A stretch of 64,000 bases of DNA from JAEUJM01 sp041918615 (GTDB lineage: Bacteria; Actinomycetota; Acidimicrobiia; Acidimicrobiales; DATDAH01): NCBI GenBank assembly GCA_041918615.1, contig JAYRVH010000077.1, positions 431,259-495,258 on the forward strand, written 5' to 3'. Position numbers and translations under genes: made by a program. A model generated the notes under the pieces. The model made no database searches. It saw only the letters and a program-made list of their open reading frames with translations, and was not told where the DNA came from. Shown in pieces: positions 9,501 to 17,651 of the stretch; position 1 is the first letter of the stretch, and the number at the start of each line of letters is the position of its first letter.

Positions 9501-10835
9501 CCGGTGACGTCGGGGGCGCGACCCGATGGCATCGACCTGCAGGTCGCGGTCGGTCCGCACCTCGGCCGCCCGACCGAGGTGGAGATCGGACGCGGTGATG
9601 CACACGAGACCGTCCCGCTGGAGCCCAGCGACGCGGACGGCCGGTACCGCATCGGCCTGGGCGACCTCGCGTCGGCGCCGGGCCCGCTCACCATCACCGT
9701 CACCGCCACGAACGCGGTCACCACGGTCGACCGGCGTTACGGCGACACCACCCTGCTCCCCGTGGGCATCGCCGAGGTGACGGGACCAGGGCTTGCGAGC
9801 CAGGGACTGCCCGCACGGCTCGACACCGGATGCCGCCGTGACCTCCTGCGCGTCGACGGGCGCTCGTTCCCGGTCCGGTTCACGGGCCCCACGGCGGGCG
9901 CGCTGGCCGGCGACGAGCTCGTCGTCACACCGTGCGGGAGCGGCGACACCCTCGGCCTCGGAGCAGGCAGGCACGAGGTCGTCGCCGCCCCCGGTTCACG
10001 CACGGGCCTAGACATCGACCGCCTGGTGCTCACCAACCCGACCGCTCGTGACGAACTGGCGGCACCGCCACCCGAACGGCCCGAGGTGGTGGTGCGCACC
10101 GGCCACGATCGCCGCACGATCAGGGTGGGGCCATGCCCTGATGGCTGTTGGCTCGTCCAGGGCGAGGGCTGGAACCCCGGCTGGTCGGCCAGGATCGGCG
10201 GCGACTCGCTCGGCCGCCCCGAGTTCGTGAGCGGGGGGATGAACGGCTGGTTCCTGCCCCCGTCGAGCGAGGAGACCACCGTCCACCTGCGCTGGACCCC
10301 CCAGCGGTGGATCTGGGGGGCGATGGCCGCAACGATCGGCGCCCTGCTGGTGTGCCTGGCCCTGATCCTCCTCGACCGCCGACGCGCGTCGGCAGACGGG
10401 ACCGAGCCGCCTGCGCTCGCGCCACCGTGGCGGGCTGACGCCAGGCGTCACCACCTGGTCTGGGTGACCGCCACGATCGCGAGCGCGTTCGTGGTGTCGC
10501 CGTCGTGGGGCCTCGTGGCGCTGGCCGTGTCGCTGCCGCTCGTGGTGGTCCGCCGCTCCGCGCTGGTGGGGCTGGTGGGGCTGGTGGGGCTCGTCGCCAT
10601 CACCGCCGACCTGGTGCAGTACCAGCGCATCGAGGACCCCGCCGCAGGATTCGGCTGGGTGCAGAACGTCGCACCGGACCACCGGGCCGCGTTCGCCATG
10701 GTCATCCTGGTGGTCGCGGCCACGCTGCCGGGCCACGCAAGGCGTGGGCCCCCGAACACGGACACACCGGCGGTTGGCGCAGCCACTGCGCCGGTCGAAG
10801 GGGTCGGTCCGCGCGCCGACCGACGCGAGGCCTGA
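6537..10835 (+). CDS. AftD-like alpha-(1,3)-arabinofuranosyltransferase family, copy 1
   Basis: Giant membrane glycosyltransferase, 1432 aa, DUF3367/AftD type. The start GTG 6537 overlaps the previous stop as GTGA; the open frame upstream is a shadow. Residues about 15-420 form a multi-pass GT-C domain with family-like blocks (ADTKLYLYLDPGR, TIGYLWPSGPWFW, SPFILAYVSRTSVLLLPWA). A large extracytoplasmic part follows, with two discoidin/F5-8-type-C-like carbohydrate-binding modules (about 715-840 and 945-1060, each carrying DGDP-TAWL). It ends with WTPQRWIWG and further membrane helices. In mycobacteria AftD branches arabinan; the acceptor here is unknown. A paralogue lies at 17652-22076. Confidence 0.82.
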   Translation: MTSGRRLAAAVRSRWGTWLALGLLALLAYGPALRAAPGAVPADTKLYLYLDPGRQIADALWSFDARQFAGWVPHQTIGYLWPSGPWFWLFDHLGVPDWVAHRLWIGTILFAAGAGARWAARRLGIAPVAALAAAVVYQLSPFILAYVSRTSVLLLPWAALGWLVGLTIGAATRTRWRDAGIFALIVATVGGINATALLMVAPAPILWLLDAAASGVISWRRAARTMLTLGGLSLGVSLWWMTALLVQMRYGAQALSFSETLEAVSSTAAVTEVLRGLGYWLFYVGDPVTLATTAGRVYQEDHRLIAYGFALLLTGVAGLGFVRWGQRRFAGLCLLTGVILAVGAYPIDDPSPLGATLAASSRSTAVLALRSSTRAVPLVVFGLALGVGALVTAIGRWQPKVGMAGALTVCLLAVANLPAARTGGFVDPDLQHPSPLPTWWSEVGDALDALPPGYRVMQVPGVEFSTYRWGHTVDPPLPGLSDRPLVTRDLLPLGSPGAMDTLYALDDRFQAGVPEAPAVAPIARLFGADTILVAPEVAFERYRTPRPEPTWDFYRAGADGLGEPTTFGPVAPNLPPTDKPAAAMVDERALALGDVGEDVPALALVPVEDPQPIVRAGGRVVVLSGSGDGLVDAAAAGLIDGTETIRYPAAIPSDDRADAIVGSDLVVVTDTNRVRARQWRGSQDVWGFTEDGVHPGLLVDDPADHRLEAIPDQGDENVTVATSEGPVRATASAYGEPNAYRPEARAALAVDGDPETAWLVADRDEPLGQRLRIDADHAVGAITVLQPHDRRPDRWITEVRLTTSTGEDRIVRLTGASRSADGQRIELGDPAVWWELEITDTNVPPAPIYPGRGPVGFAEVSTALGPSREVVRLPTDTLSQVDADTPVAIVLTRLRTDPLDRWRRDPEAAMVRSFRLTEPEQMALDTSARLDRRASDSVLADLFDADTAVATERLTGDPAAGGWAATDGDPATAWLTPFGSAEGASISVPVTSGARPDGIDLQVAVGPHLGRPTEVEIGRGDAHETVPLEPSDADGRYRIGLGDLASAPGPLTITVTATNAVTTVDRRYGDTTLLPVGIAEVTGPGLASQGLPARLDTGCRRDLLRVDGRSFPVRFTGPTAGALAGDELVVTPCGSGDTLGLGAGRHEVVAAPGSRTGLDIDRLVLTNPTARDELAAPPPERPEVVVRTGHDRRTIRVGPCPDGCWLVQGEGWNPGWSARIGGDSLGRPEFVSGGMNGWFLPPSSEETTVHLRWTPQRWIWGAMAATIGALLVCLALILLDRRRASADGTEPPALAPPWRADARRHHLVWVTATIASAFVVSPSWGLVALAVSLPLVVVRRSALVGLVGLVGLVAITADLVQYQRIEDPAAGFGWVQNVAPDHRAAFAMVILVVAATLPGHARRGPPNTDTPAVGAATAPVEGVGPRADRREA
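10563..10589 (+). repeat. Three 9-bp tandem repeats (CTGGTGGGG)
   Basis: Three exact copies of a 9-bp unit inside a C-terminal membrane helix of AftD-like copy 1, encoding repeated Leu-Val-Gly. The unit keeps frame, so a change in copy number would only lengthen the helix. Confidence 0.7.
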
Positions 10836-10840
10836 CCGCC

Positions 10841-12388
10841 ATGAGCGAGGGGGCCCTTCAGTCGACCGACGGTCATCCCCACGGCCACCGTGTCGTCGTC
10901 GTCGGGGCAGGGCCCGCGGGGCTGACGGCCGCCTACGAGCTGGCCAAGAGGGGGTGCCGCGCCACGGTGCTGGAGTGCGATCCGGTGGTCGGCGGCATCA
11001 GCCGAACCGTCGAGCGTGACGGTTGGCGCTTCGACATCGGCGGCCACCGCTTCTTCACCAAGGTGCCCGAGGTGGAGGCCCTGTGGCACGAGATCCTCGG
11101 GGACGAGGACTTCCTGGTTCGGCCCCGTCAGAGCCGCATCTTCTACGACGACAAGTACTACGACTACCCGCTCAGGGTGGCCAACGTCCTGGCGAACCTC
11201 GGGCCGGTCGAGGCGACCCGGTGTGTCCTGTCCTACCTGTGGGCGCGGGTGCACCCCCCCAGGGACACGACGACGTTCGAGGGCTGGGTGGCCGCTCGAT
11301 TCGGTTGGCGCCTGTACCGCACGTTCTTCAAGACCTACACCGAGAAGGTCTGGGGCATCCCGACCGACCAGATGCCCGCCGACTGGGCCGCGCAGCGCAT
11401 CAAGAACCTGTCGCTGTTCTCCGCGGCGGTCAATGCACTGCTTCCCAAGCGGAACCGGAAGGGGATCGCGAGCCTCATCGAGGAGTTCCAGTACCCGAAG
11501 TACGGCCCCGGCATGATGTGGGAGCGCTGCCGGGACCTCGTGGTCGAAGGGGGCGCGAGGGTCGCCATGAACACGAGGGTCAGCGGCATCCGCCACGAGG
11601 GGGGACGCGCCGTCTCGGTCGTGGCAACCCACGCCGGCGAGACCTTCGAGCACCCGGCCACGGAGGTCATCTCCTCGATGCCCATCAGCCACCTCCTCAA
11701 GGCCATGGACCCGCCGGTCCCTTCCGAGGTGCGACGGGCCGCCGACGAGATCTCGTATCGCGACTTCCTCACGGTCGCCCTCGTGGTTCCCGAGGACGCC
11801 GGCTTCAGCGACAATTGGATCTACGTGCATGCCCCCGACGTCGCGGTGGGCCGCATCCAGAACTTCGGGTCCTGGTCGCCGTACCTGGTCAAGGAGGGTC
11901 GCACGTGCCTCGGCCTCGAGTACTTCGTGTTCGAAGGCGACGAGCTGTGGGAGTCGTCCGACGAAGACCTGGTGACCCTGGGGACACGGGAACTCGCCAC
12001 ACTCGGCCTCATCGACCCGGCTCAGGTCGAGGCGGGCTATGTCGTGCGGATGGCCAAGGCCTATCCCACCTATGACGAGCACTACCGCGAGAACGTCGGT
12101 GTGCTGCGCGCGTGGCTGGCCGACCATGCGGAGAACGTCCACCCTGTCGGGCGCAACGGCATGCACAAGTACAACAACCAGGACCATTCCATGTACACGG
12201 CCATGCTCACCGTGGACAACATCTTCGGCGCCGAGCACGACATCTGGGAGGTGAACGTGGAGGAGCAGTACCACGAGCGGGCCGCCACCGATGACACCCC
12301 CGCCACGGGAACCGGGCGCGACGCTCCGGTGCTTCCCCGGGCCGCGTACGACGGGGCGCGCCGCCGGCGAGGTGTCACCGGGGCGTGA
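10841..12388 (+). CDS. FAD-dependent oxidoreductase resembling UDP-galactopyranose mutase
   Basis: Soluble flavoprotein, 515 aa. The dinucleotide-binding motif VVVVGAGPAGLTAAYELAK is near residues 18-36, followed by GGISRTVERDGWRFDIGGHRFF. That histidine-containing block and FYDDKYYDYPL parallel UDP-galactopyranose mutase and related glycan flavoenzymes rather than true amine oxidases. ATG 10841 has GCGAGG 10 nt upstream and begins 5 nt after the AftD-like stop, so it is probably in the same operon. I infer a role in making or modifying a nucleotide sugar, perhaps a furanose donor. Protoporphyrinogen-oxidase-like annotations are likely but less informative. Confidence 0.75.
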   Translation: MSEGALQSTDGHPHGHRVVVVGAGPAGLTAAYELAKRGCRATVLECDPVVGGISRTVERDGWRFDIGGHRFFTKVPEVEALWHEILGDEDFLVRPRQSRIFYDDKYYDYPLRVANVLANLGPVEATRCVLSYLWARVHPPRDTTTFEGWVAARFGWRLYRTFFKTYTEKVWGIPTDQMPADWAAQRIKNLSLFSAAVNALLPKRNRKGIASLIEEFQYPKYGPGMMWERCRDLVVEGGARVAMNTRVSGIRHEGGRAVSVVATHAGETFEHPATEVISSMPISHLLKAMDPPVPSEVRRAADEISYRDFLTVALVVPEDAGFSDNWIYVHAPDVAVGRIQNFGSWSPYLVKEGRTCLGLEYFVFEGDELWESSDEDLVTLGTRELATLGLIDPAQVEAGYVVRMAKAYPTYDEHYRENVGVLRAWLADHAENVHPVGRNGMHKYNNQDHSMYTAMLTVDNIFGAEHDIWEVNVEEQYHERAATDDTPATGTGRDAPVLPRAAYDGARRRRGVTGA

Positions 12389-12404
12389 CCACCCGCTCTT
12401 CTCG

Positions 12405-12410
12405 TAGCCT
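12405..12410 (+). promoter_or_regulatory. -10 element upstream of the GT2 gene
   Basis: TAGCCT lies 9 nt before the ATG at 12420, with no Shine-Dalgarno sequence. The GT2 gene could therefore have its own leaderless or near-leaderless transcript in addition to read-through. Confidence 0.4.
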
Positions 12411-12419
12411 GGATGCGTC

Positions 12420-13160
12420 ATGACCACCGAGAGGCCGGGCTCGCTGCTGTTCATCATCCCCGCCTACAACGAAGAGGCAGCGCTGCCGCGGGTGCTCGTC
12501 GAGTTGGCCGAGGCGTACCCGACCGCCGATGTCGTGGTCGTCGACGACGGATCAGCCGACGCCACCGCCGATGTCGCCCGCCTCGGGGGCGCGGTCGTGC
12601 TGGAGCTCCCGTTCAACCTCGGCATCGGGGGAGCGCTCCGCACCGGCTTCCGCTACGCCGAGCGGAAGGGCTATTCGCGCGCCGTGCAGTTCGACGCCGA
12701 CGGCCAGCACCACCCCGACGAGGTGCCGGCCCTGCTCGCTGCCCTCGACGCCGGTGCCGAGATGGTCGTCGGCAGCCGCTTCTCCGAAGGACACCCCGGG
12801 TACCAGGTGGGTCGTCTGCGCAAGGTGGCCATGGGCGCGCTGACGATCACCATGCGACGCATGGCGGGCCAGAACTTCACCGACACGAGCTCGGGATTCC
12901 GTGCGTTCTCACGACCCGTCCTCGAGTTCTTCGCGGACACCTATCCGGCCGAGTACATGGAGTCGGTGGAGGCGTTGCTCTCCACCTGTCGTGCGGGCTT
13001 CCGCGTGGTCGAGGTCCCGGTCACGATGCGCGGCCGCGAGACGGGAGCGCCGTCCAACCGCACGTGGCGCCTGGTGTACCACTACCTCCGGCTCTTCGTG
13101 GTGCTGCTCGCTGCGGCACCGCGTGCCAGGCAGGCGCCCGGAACCGCGGCGGAGAGATGA
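12420..13160 (+). CDS. Glycosyltransferase family 2, polyprenyl-phosphate sugar synthase-like
   Basis: GT-A fold enzyme, 246 aa, of the dolichol-phosphate-mannose-synthase type. The donor-binding VVVVDDGSADAT is near residue 38, the DXD-type FDADGQH near 95 and VVGSRF near 117. One C-terminal hydrophobic stretch (YHYLRLFVVLLAAAP) may anchor it. It overlaps the DUF2304 gene as ATGA; GT2-DUF2304 pairs are common in envelope glycan loci. Likely role: transfer a sugar to undecaprenyl or decaprenyl phosphate for the GT-C enzymes nearby. Confidence 0.83.
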   Translation: MTTERPGSLLFIIPAYNEEAALPRVLVELAEAYPTADVVVVDDGSADATADVARLGGAVVLELPFNLGIGGALRTGFRYAERKGYSRAVQFDADGQHHPDEVPALLAALDAGAEMVVGSRFSEGHPGYQVGRLRKVAMGALTITMRRMAGQNFTDTSSGFRAFSRPVLEFFADTYPAEYMESVEALLSTCRAGFRVVEVPVTMRGRETGAPSNRTWRLVYHYLRLFVVLLAAAPRARQAPGTAAER

Positions 13161-13603
13161 CGGCCTGGCTCGCAGCGGTCGCGGCCCGTGCGACCGGGAC
13201 GGATGCCGCTCCGGTGGACAAGGTCCACGCCATGAGCATCGGGGGCCGAATCCTCGTCGCGGTGCTCACGGCGCTCACCCTGCTCTTCATCCTCCGTCTC
13301 GTCCGCCGCGGTCAGCTTCGAGGGAAGTACGCCCTGCTGTGGCTCGGGGTCGGCGTCGCCATGGTGGGCTTCGCGCTCTACCCCGACGTCCTCGTGCCCA
13401 TCTCGGAGACGGTCGGCATCAGCTACGAGCCGGCCATCATCTTCCTGGCCGCGATCGCGTTCCTGTTCGTCGTGATCGTGCACTTCTCCTACGAGCTCTC
13501 ACGGCTGGAGGACCGCACCCGCACCCTCGCCGAGGAGCTCGCCCTCCTTCGCGCCGAGGCCCAGGACCGGAATGGGGAGCAGGGACGGAAGGACCCTCAG
13601 TGA
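13157..13603 (+). CDS. DUF2304 membrane protein
   Basis: Small membrane protein, 148 aa, with three hydrophobic segments (about residues 26-46, 55-75, 88-110) followed by a charged heptad-like tail (SRLEDRTRTLAEELALLRAEA) likely to form a coiled coil. The pattern KYALLWLGVGV and the length fit DUF2304, which usually accompanies a GT2 sugar-phosphate synthase. The ATG overlaps the GT2 stop (ATGA). Its 3' end overlaps the convergent methyltransferase gene by 7 bp. Confidence 0.78.
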   Translation: MTAWLAAVAARATGTDAAPVDKVHAMSIGGRILVAVLTALTLLFILRLVRRGQLRGKYALLWLGVGVAMVGFALYPDVLVPISETVGISYEPAIIFLAAIAFLFVVIVHFSYELSRLEDRTRTLAEELALLRAEAQDRNGEQGRKDPQ

Positions 13604-14367
13604 CCCGTCCCCCCCGGTGACGGGCGCTCGACGGGGCGGGACTCGACGATGAGGCCGTCGGCGACGAAGGGCGCCCACCACCGACCCACCGACCGTTCCA
13701 GGAAGAGCACGAACCGCCCCGCCAAGCCGAGGAGCCGGGCCTGAAGGCCTCGGCCCGAGGCCTGCTTCACCGCCGGGACGTAGGTGACGGTGCGGAGATG
13801 CTCCCACCCGTGGCGACCGAGCAGGGTGGTGAGGGTGCGCCAGCTGAACAGAACCACGTGGTCGGGGTGGTTGATCTCGGCCCCGGCGAGGGCCGCGAAA
13901 CCGTTCAGCAGGCCCGACGCGTTGGGCGTGGTGAGCACGAGCGTGCCGCCTGGGGCGACCAGGCCGTGCAGTCCCTCGAGGAACGAGCCCGGGTCGTCGA
14001 GATGCTCGATCACCTCGCCGGCGATCACCACGTCGGCTGCCTCGATGCCCAGCGACGCGAGCACCTCGGGGCGCCGCCCGTCAGCGACGTAGGCCTCGTA
14101 CCCCTGCCCGCGGGCGCGGTCGACCCCCTCCTCGTCGAGGTCGATGCCCACGAGGGACGACGCCACCGCGGCGAGATGCTCGTGTAGCCACGTGCCCGCC
14201 TGGGCCTGCATCTCCTGGTAGCCCGAGTCGACGAACCCCACGTGGATCACCCGCTTCCCCCGGGCGACTCCGCTCAGGTAGCCGATCCGGTCGACCACCC
14301 GCGCCTCGGGGAGCTTGTGCACCATCGCCAACTGCGCCTGAGCCTGCGCCTGCGCCCGGTCGGTCAT
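13597..14367 (-). CDS. Class I SAM-dependent methyltransferase
   Basis: A 256-aa soluble protein with a Rossmann methyltransferase fold. The SAM-binding motif I region is VIHVGFVDSG, followed by VGIDLDEEG (acidic loop) and DVVIAGEVIEHLDDPG, the methyltransferase-11-type EVIEH block. The N-terminus has a short Gln-Ala repeat. It is the last gene of a minus-strand operon (GT39, GNAT, deacetylase, methyltransferase) and overlaps the deacetylase gene as ATGA. Probably methylates a sugar or lipid-linked glycan; acceptor unknown. Confidence 0.8.
   Translation of the reverse strand: MTDRAQAQAQAQLAMVHKLPEARVVDRIGYLSGVARGKRVIHVGFVDSGYQEMQAQAGTWLHEHLAAVASSLVGIDLDEEGVDRARGQGYEAYVADGRRPEVLASLGIEAADVVIAGEVIEHLDDPGSFLEGLHGLVAPGGTLVLTTPNASGLLNGFAALAGAEINHPDHVVLFSWRTLTTLLGRHGWEHLRTVTYVPAVKQASGRGLQARLLGLAGRFVLFLERSVGRWWAPFVADGLIVESRPVERPSPGGTGH
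13604..13624. terminator. Hairpin at the DUF2304/methyltransferase junction
   Basis: CCCGTC at 13604-13609 and GACGGG at 13619-13624 form a 6-bp stem with a C-rich loop, directly after the DUF2304 stop and inside the end of the convergent gene. Possible bidirectional terminator. Confidence 0.35.
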
Positions 14368-15197
14368 GTCGCCCCGGGGATCGCGTCGGCGCCCACGGGG
14401 GCGGCGGTGTGGAGCAGCTCACGCAGCGGGGGGCCCGCGCCGTCGGCGAACAGACGGGCCAACTTGTCGAACATGGCGCCGCGCCCGATCCACAGCAGCC
14501 GGCTCCCCAGCCGGCCCGTGCCCGGCACGACCCAGAAGGGCTCCTCGGTGTCGAAGTCGTAGGGATGGCAGTAAGTGAGGGGCGCGGGTCCGCCACCGTT
14601 CAGCCGCCAGGTGAGGTTGACCAGCGACCACGGGAGCACACGCAGGTAGACGCCACCCATGTAGGGCGCCGCGAGGGGGCCCAGGCGTGCGATGGGGCAG
14701 GGAAGCTCGATGAGGCCGCTCGGCCAGGTGAACGGCTCACGGGGCAGCCCGGGGAACCCGTGGAGCGGGCTCCGCGCCGGCAGGACGCTCGACGAGTAGG
14801 TGAAGCCGAGGTCGGCGAGGATGTCGGTGGCCCAGACCGTCTCCCGCACAAGCGAGAACGTGGGTGCGCGGTAGCCGATGACCGGCTCGCCCACGAGGTC
14901 CTCGAGGAGGTCCTTCCCACGTCGTGTCTCGTCTCGGAAGCGAGCGGGGGACAGCTCGGTCAGCGGGGTGTGGTCCCACGAGTGCAGACCCACCTCGTGG
15001 CCGTGCGCCACGCTCTCGGTGACGAGCCCGGGGTGGTCAGCGGCAGCGGTGCCCACGACGAACACCGTGCCGCGGATGTCCCGGGCGGCCAGCCACGCGA
15101 GGACCCTTCGCGTCACCTCGGGGTAGCTCCGGTCGTCGCGGGGGTCGGGTTGGTGCGGTTCGACGTCGAAGGTGAAGGTGACGGGTGCGCGTCTCAT
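14364..15197 (-). CDS. Polysaccharide deacetylase (NodB-type)
   Basis: A 277-aa carbohydrate esterase 4-like protein, predicted to remove N-acetyl groups from a glycan or a lipid-linked sugar. It starts MRRAPVTFTFDVEPHQPD, with the catalytic TFD motif, then HEVGLHSWDH (metal-binding HxxxH) and GYRAPTFS. There is no signal peptide, so it acts inside the cell, as in exosortase-type exopolysaccharide loci. GGGAGG lies just before the ATG. It overlaps the methyltransferase gene by 4 bp and follows the GNAT gene by 24 bp. Confidence 0.85.
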   Translation of the reverse strand: MRRAPVTFTFDVEPHQPDPRDDRSYPEVTRRVLAWLAARDIRGTVFVVGTAAADHPGLVTESVAHGHEVGLHSWDHTPLTELSPARFRDETRRGKDLLEDLVGEPVIGYRAPTFSLVRETVWATDILADLGFTYSSSVLPARSPLHGFPGLPREPFTWPSGLIELPCPIARLGPLAAPYMGGVYLRVLPWSLVNLTWRLNGGGPAPLTYCHPYDFDTEEPFWVVPGTGRLGSRLLWIGRGAMFDKLARLFADGAGPPLRELLHTAAPVGADAIPGAT

Positions 15198-15221
15198 TGC
15201 CCTCCCAGCATGGCCGAGCGG

Positions 15222-16166
15222 TCAGTACGCGTCGAAGTCGAGGAACTCGTATGTGTCGAGCGCGAAGGTCTCCTGGGGCACCTCGTCGCTCAGGCTGCGG
15301 AACAACAGATTGAGGGGGGCCGGCTGGAGCCGCCGTGGCGGACGGATGCCGCGCACCCGAACGTGCGCGTTGAACCCGGCGTAGACCGCCGCCGGTGCAC
15401 GGTGGAATCGACAGGCCGCCGCCACCGCCCCCCGGGAGGAGAGGACCTCCCCTACCGTCAGCGGTCTGCGGGGGAGGAACTTCACGATCACCGCGAAGGG
15501 AACCCCGCCGAAGCGATGCTCGACCGACACGGCCACCAGGTCGGCGCCCACGTGCACCACGTAGCCGCCGCGGGGCTGACCGAGGCGCCAGCGGAGCTGG
15601 GCCGGCGTCCAGGACTGCGTCCAACCGGATGCCTCGTGGCGGTCGAGCTCGCCGGCCAGTGACGCGAACTCGGGGGAGGAGAGCCACGCGTCGTCCACCC
15701 GGCGGCTCTCGAAAGCGGCCGCACGACCGACCGGTGGGAGCACCCGGACCGGAAGCGGCCCGAGGAATCGGTAGCCGAGGTACTTCAGTGCCCCCGGTGT
15801 CGACTTCTCGTTGGGGACGGCCAGGATCCCCATCGCGCCATCGACCCGGGCCCGTTCGTAGATGCGCTTGCCGATCTGCACGAAGTAGCCCTTGCGCTGT
15901 GCTCCCGACCGGGTTACGGCGTTGAGCGAGAAGCACACGGGCGCCGGCCCACCGGCGTTCCGCCAGCACTGTGGGATCAGGGCGTAGTGCGCCATGCGGC
16001 GCCCGTCCTCGTCGACGCCCTCGTAGATCCCGCCGCCTTCCGGGTTCCGGTCATAGAGCCACTCGAGGTAGTCGGCGCCCTCGAACCGGCGATCGGGCAA
16101 CTCGGCGTTGAGCAGTTCGGTGTTCAGGGCGTGCTGATCGGGCACGGCTGTCGGCTCTTCGTTCAT
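15222..16166 (-). CDS. GNAT-superfamily acyltransferase-like protein
   Basis: A 314-aa soluble protein. ATG 16166 overlaps the GT39 stop (ATGA), so the longer open frame upstream is not used. The N-terminal half has features of a GNAT domain: YLEWLYDRNPEG, then SLNAVTRSGAQRKGYFVQIG, where the basic RSGAQRKG resembles the CoA pyrophosphate-binding loop, followed by GILAVPNEKSTPGALKYLGY. The C-terminal half also looks GNAT-like (a possible FemAB-type double domain). Acceptor unknown; context suggests acylation of a surface-glycan precursor. Confidence 0.65.
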   Translation of the reverse strand: MNEEPTAVPDQHALNTELLNAELPDRRFEGADYLEWLYDRNPEGGGIYEGVDEDGRRMAHYALIPQCWRNAGGPAPVCFSLNAVTRSGAQRKGYFVQIGKRIYERARVDGAMGILAVPNEKSTPGALKYLGYRFLGPLPVRVLPPVGRAAAFESRRVDDAWLSSPEFASLAGELDRHEASGWTQSWTPAQLRWRLGQPRGGYVVHVGADLVAVSVEHRFGGVPFAVIVKFLPRRPLTVGEVLSSRGAVAAACRFHRAPAAVYAGFNAHVRVRGIRPPRRLQPAPLNLLFRSLSDEVPQETFALDTYEFLDFDAY

Positions 16167-17518
16167 CAGGGCACCTCGACCGCTGAAGGGGCCACCGAAC
16201 GGTCGCCGGCGGATCGTTGCCTCGCCCAGGCGTCGACCGCGACCGCGGCGAGCACGGTGAGGATCAGATCGACCGGTGTCCGGTAGCGGGTCACGCCGAA
16301 CGACGCCGCCGCGGTGAACGTGACCATCGCGGCGATCCCCACGAGCGGGACGATCGTCACCCGCCGTCGGTGCAGCACGAAGAGCCCCGCGACCGAGAGC
16401 GGGAGGAGCACGAAGTACATCGCCAGGCCCGCCCGCACGGGCCACCGCCCACGGCGTTCGAAGAAGATGTCGAGGTCGGCTCCCTGGAGCGGCCGGTAGA
16501 CGCTCCACATGCGGCCGATCCGAGCGGCGACGACAACCGGGAGTCGGCCCGTGTGGGCCGAGATGTACTCGGTCGCCAACTTGCGGTGGGCGGTGTCGAT
16601 CACCGATTCGTCACCGGACGGGAACTGCTTCAGCGTGCAGCTGTCATCCCAGTACCCCAGCATCGGGCCCGAGTAGGCCGCGTCGCAGTTGCCGTAGGCG
16701 AGTACCCGCCCGGTGCCGGCCGCGAGGAGCACGGGGTCGTCGAATCGGCTCAGGTTGTAGACCACCCAGGGGGCCATGACCGCAACCGCCACCACACCCG
16801 ACACCCCGAGCAGGCCGAGCTTTCGACGCCAGGGGACCGCAGGGAGGACGGCGACCAGGGGCACCACGACGAAGACGAGGAGCGTGGCTCCCTCGGACCG
16901 GGTGAGGGCCGCGGCGGCCACCGCCAGCCCCAGCCAGGCGGCCCGACCGGGGGAACGCTCGTCCCACAGGCGATAGGCGGCCAACAACACGAGCCCGATC
17001 GTCACCGTGTAGAGCGACTCGGCGAGGATCAGGCCGTCGTTGATCCACAGGTTGGGGTACAGAGCCGCGAGGAAGGCCGCCAGGAGCCCCGCCCGGTCAC
17101 CTGCCAGCCGCCGGCCGACGAGGCCGACGAGGCCGACGGCGATCGCGCCCAGCAGGCAGGACGCGACCCGTTGCTCGAGGGGCGTCTCGAAGCTGAGCCT
17201 CGCCACCGCGGCCAGGTACGCGGGGTACAGCGGCGGGTGGCCGGCGGACGGGTCGAGCCGGCCGTGATCACGGCACGCAGCGACCGCCTGGTCGTTGCCC
17301 ATCGCGCCATCGGCGTTGACGTCCTTGAGGCAGGCGAAGGGATCGTAGAAGCCGCCGTGATCGGCGAGCAGCAGGCTCTGGGTGTGGTAGCCGTTGTTGT
17401 CGTCCAGGCCCAACGGCAGGTGCTGGTAGCCGACCAAGGTGGCCAGGAGCCGAACGGCGAAGGCCAGTCCCACCAGTGCCGACAGGAGGGCGGGAAAGGA
17501 CCGCAGGCGTTCGGGCAC
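16166..17518 (-). CDS. GT39-like membrane glycosyltransferase, copy 1
   Basis: Polytopic GT-C protein, 450 aa (ArnT/PMT-like, GT39). The first helix is followed by LGLDDNNGYHTQSLLLADHG, with the acidic pair expected in the catalytic loop, then GHPPLYPAYLA. The helix ALYPNLWINDGLILAESLY is nearly identical in the second copy at 30936-32453. A central extracytoplasmic loop holds Cys residues around GPMLGYWDDSC. Start GTG 17518, with a minus-strand -10 TACCAT 8 nt upstream. First gene of a five-member family of overlapping or close minus-strand genes. Confidence 0.8.
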   Translation of the reverse strand: MPERLRSFPALLSALVGLAFAVRLLATLVGYQHLPLGLDDNNGYHTQSLLLADHGGFYDPFACLKDVNADGAMGNDQAVAACRDHGRLDPSAGHPPLYPAYLAAVARLSFETPLEQRVASCLLGAIAVGLVGLVGRRLAGDRAGLLAAFLAALYPNLWINDGLILAESLYTVTIGLVLLAAYRLWDERSPGRAAWLGLAVAAAALTRSEGATLLVFVVVPLVAVLPAVPWRRKLGLLGVSGVVAVAVMAPWVVYNLSRFDDPVLLAAGTGRVLAYGNCDAAYSGPMLGYWDDSCTLKQFPSGDESVIDTAHRKLATEYISAHTGRLPVVVAARIGRMWSVYRPLQGADLDIFFERRGRWPVRAGLAMYFVLLPLSVAGLFVLHRRRVTIVPLVGIAAMVTFTAAASFGVTRYRTPVDLILTVLAAVAVDAWARQRSAGDRSVAPSAVEVP

Positions 17519-17526
17519 GGCGCGTC

Positions 17527-17532
17527 ATGGTA
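17527..17532 (-). promoter_or_regulatory. -10 element for the GT39 operon
   Basis: On the minus strand TACCAT lies 8 nt before GTG 17518, with no Shine-Dalgarno sequence, fitting a leaderless start. On the plus strand TACGAT at 17548-17553 may serve the second AftD-like gene with a leader of about 90 nt. Confidence 0.45.
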
Positions 17533-17651
17533 CTAAGGCACGGCGAGTACGATGCGGTGCCCGGTGGCGGCGTTCCGACCCGGCCCGCGCCACGTCCGAT
17601 GCCCCGACGGAGTCCCTTCATCCCTCCCCCGCACGCGTCCCGGATCTCGCC

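Noticed and set aside
7233..9974. 913-aa open frame on the minus strand opposite AftD-like copy 1
   Set aside because: His/Arg/Gly/Val-rich antisense shadow of a gene with high GC3. The plus strand encodes recognisable domains over the whole span.
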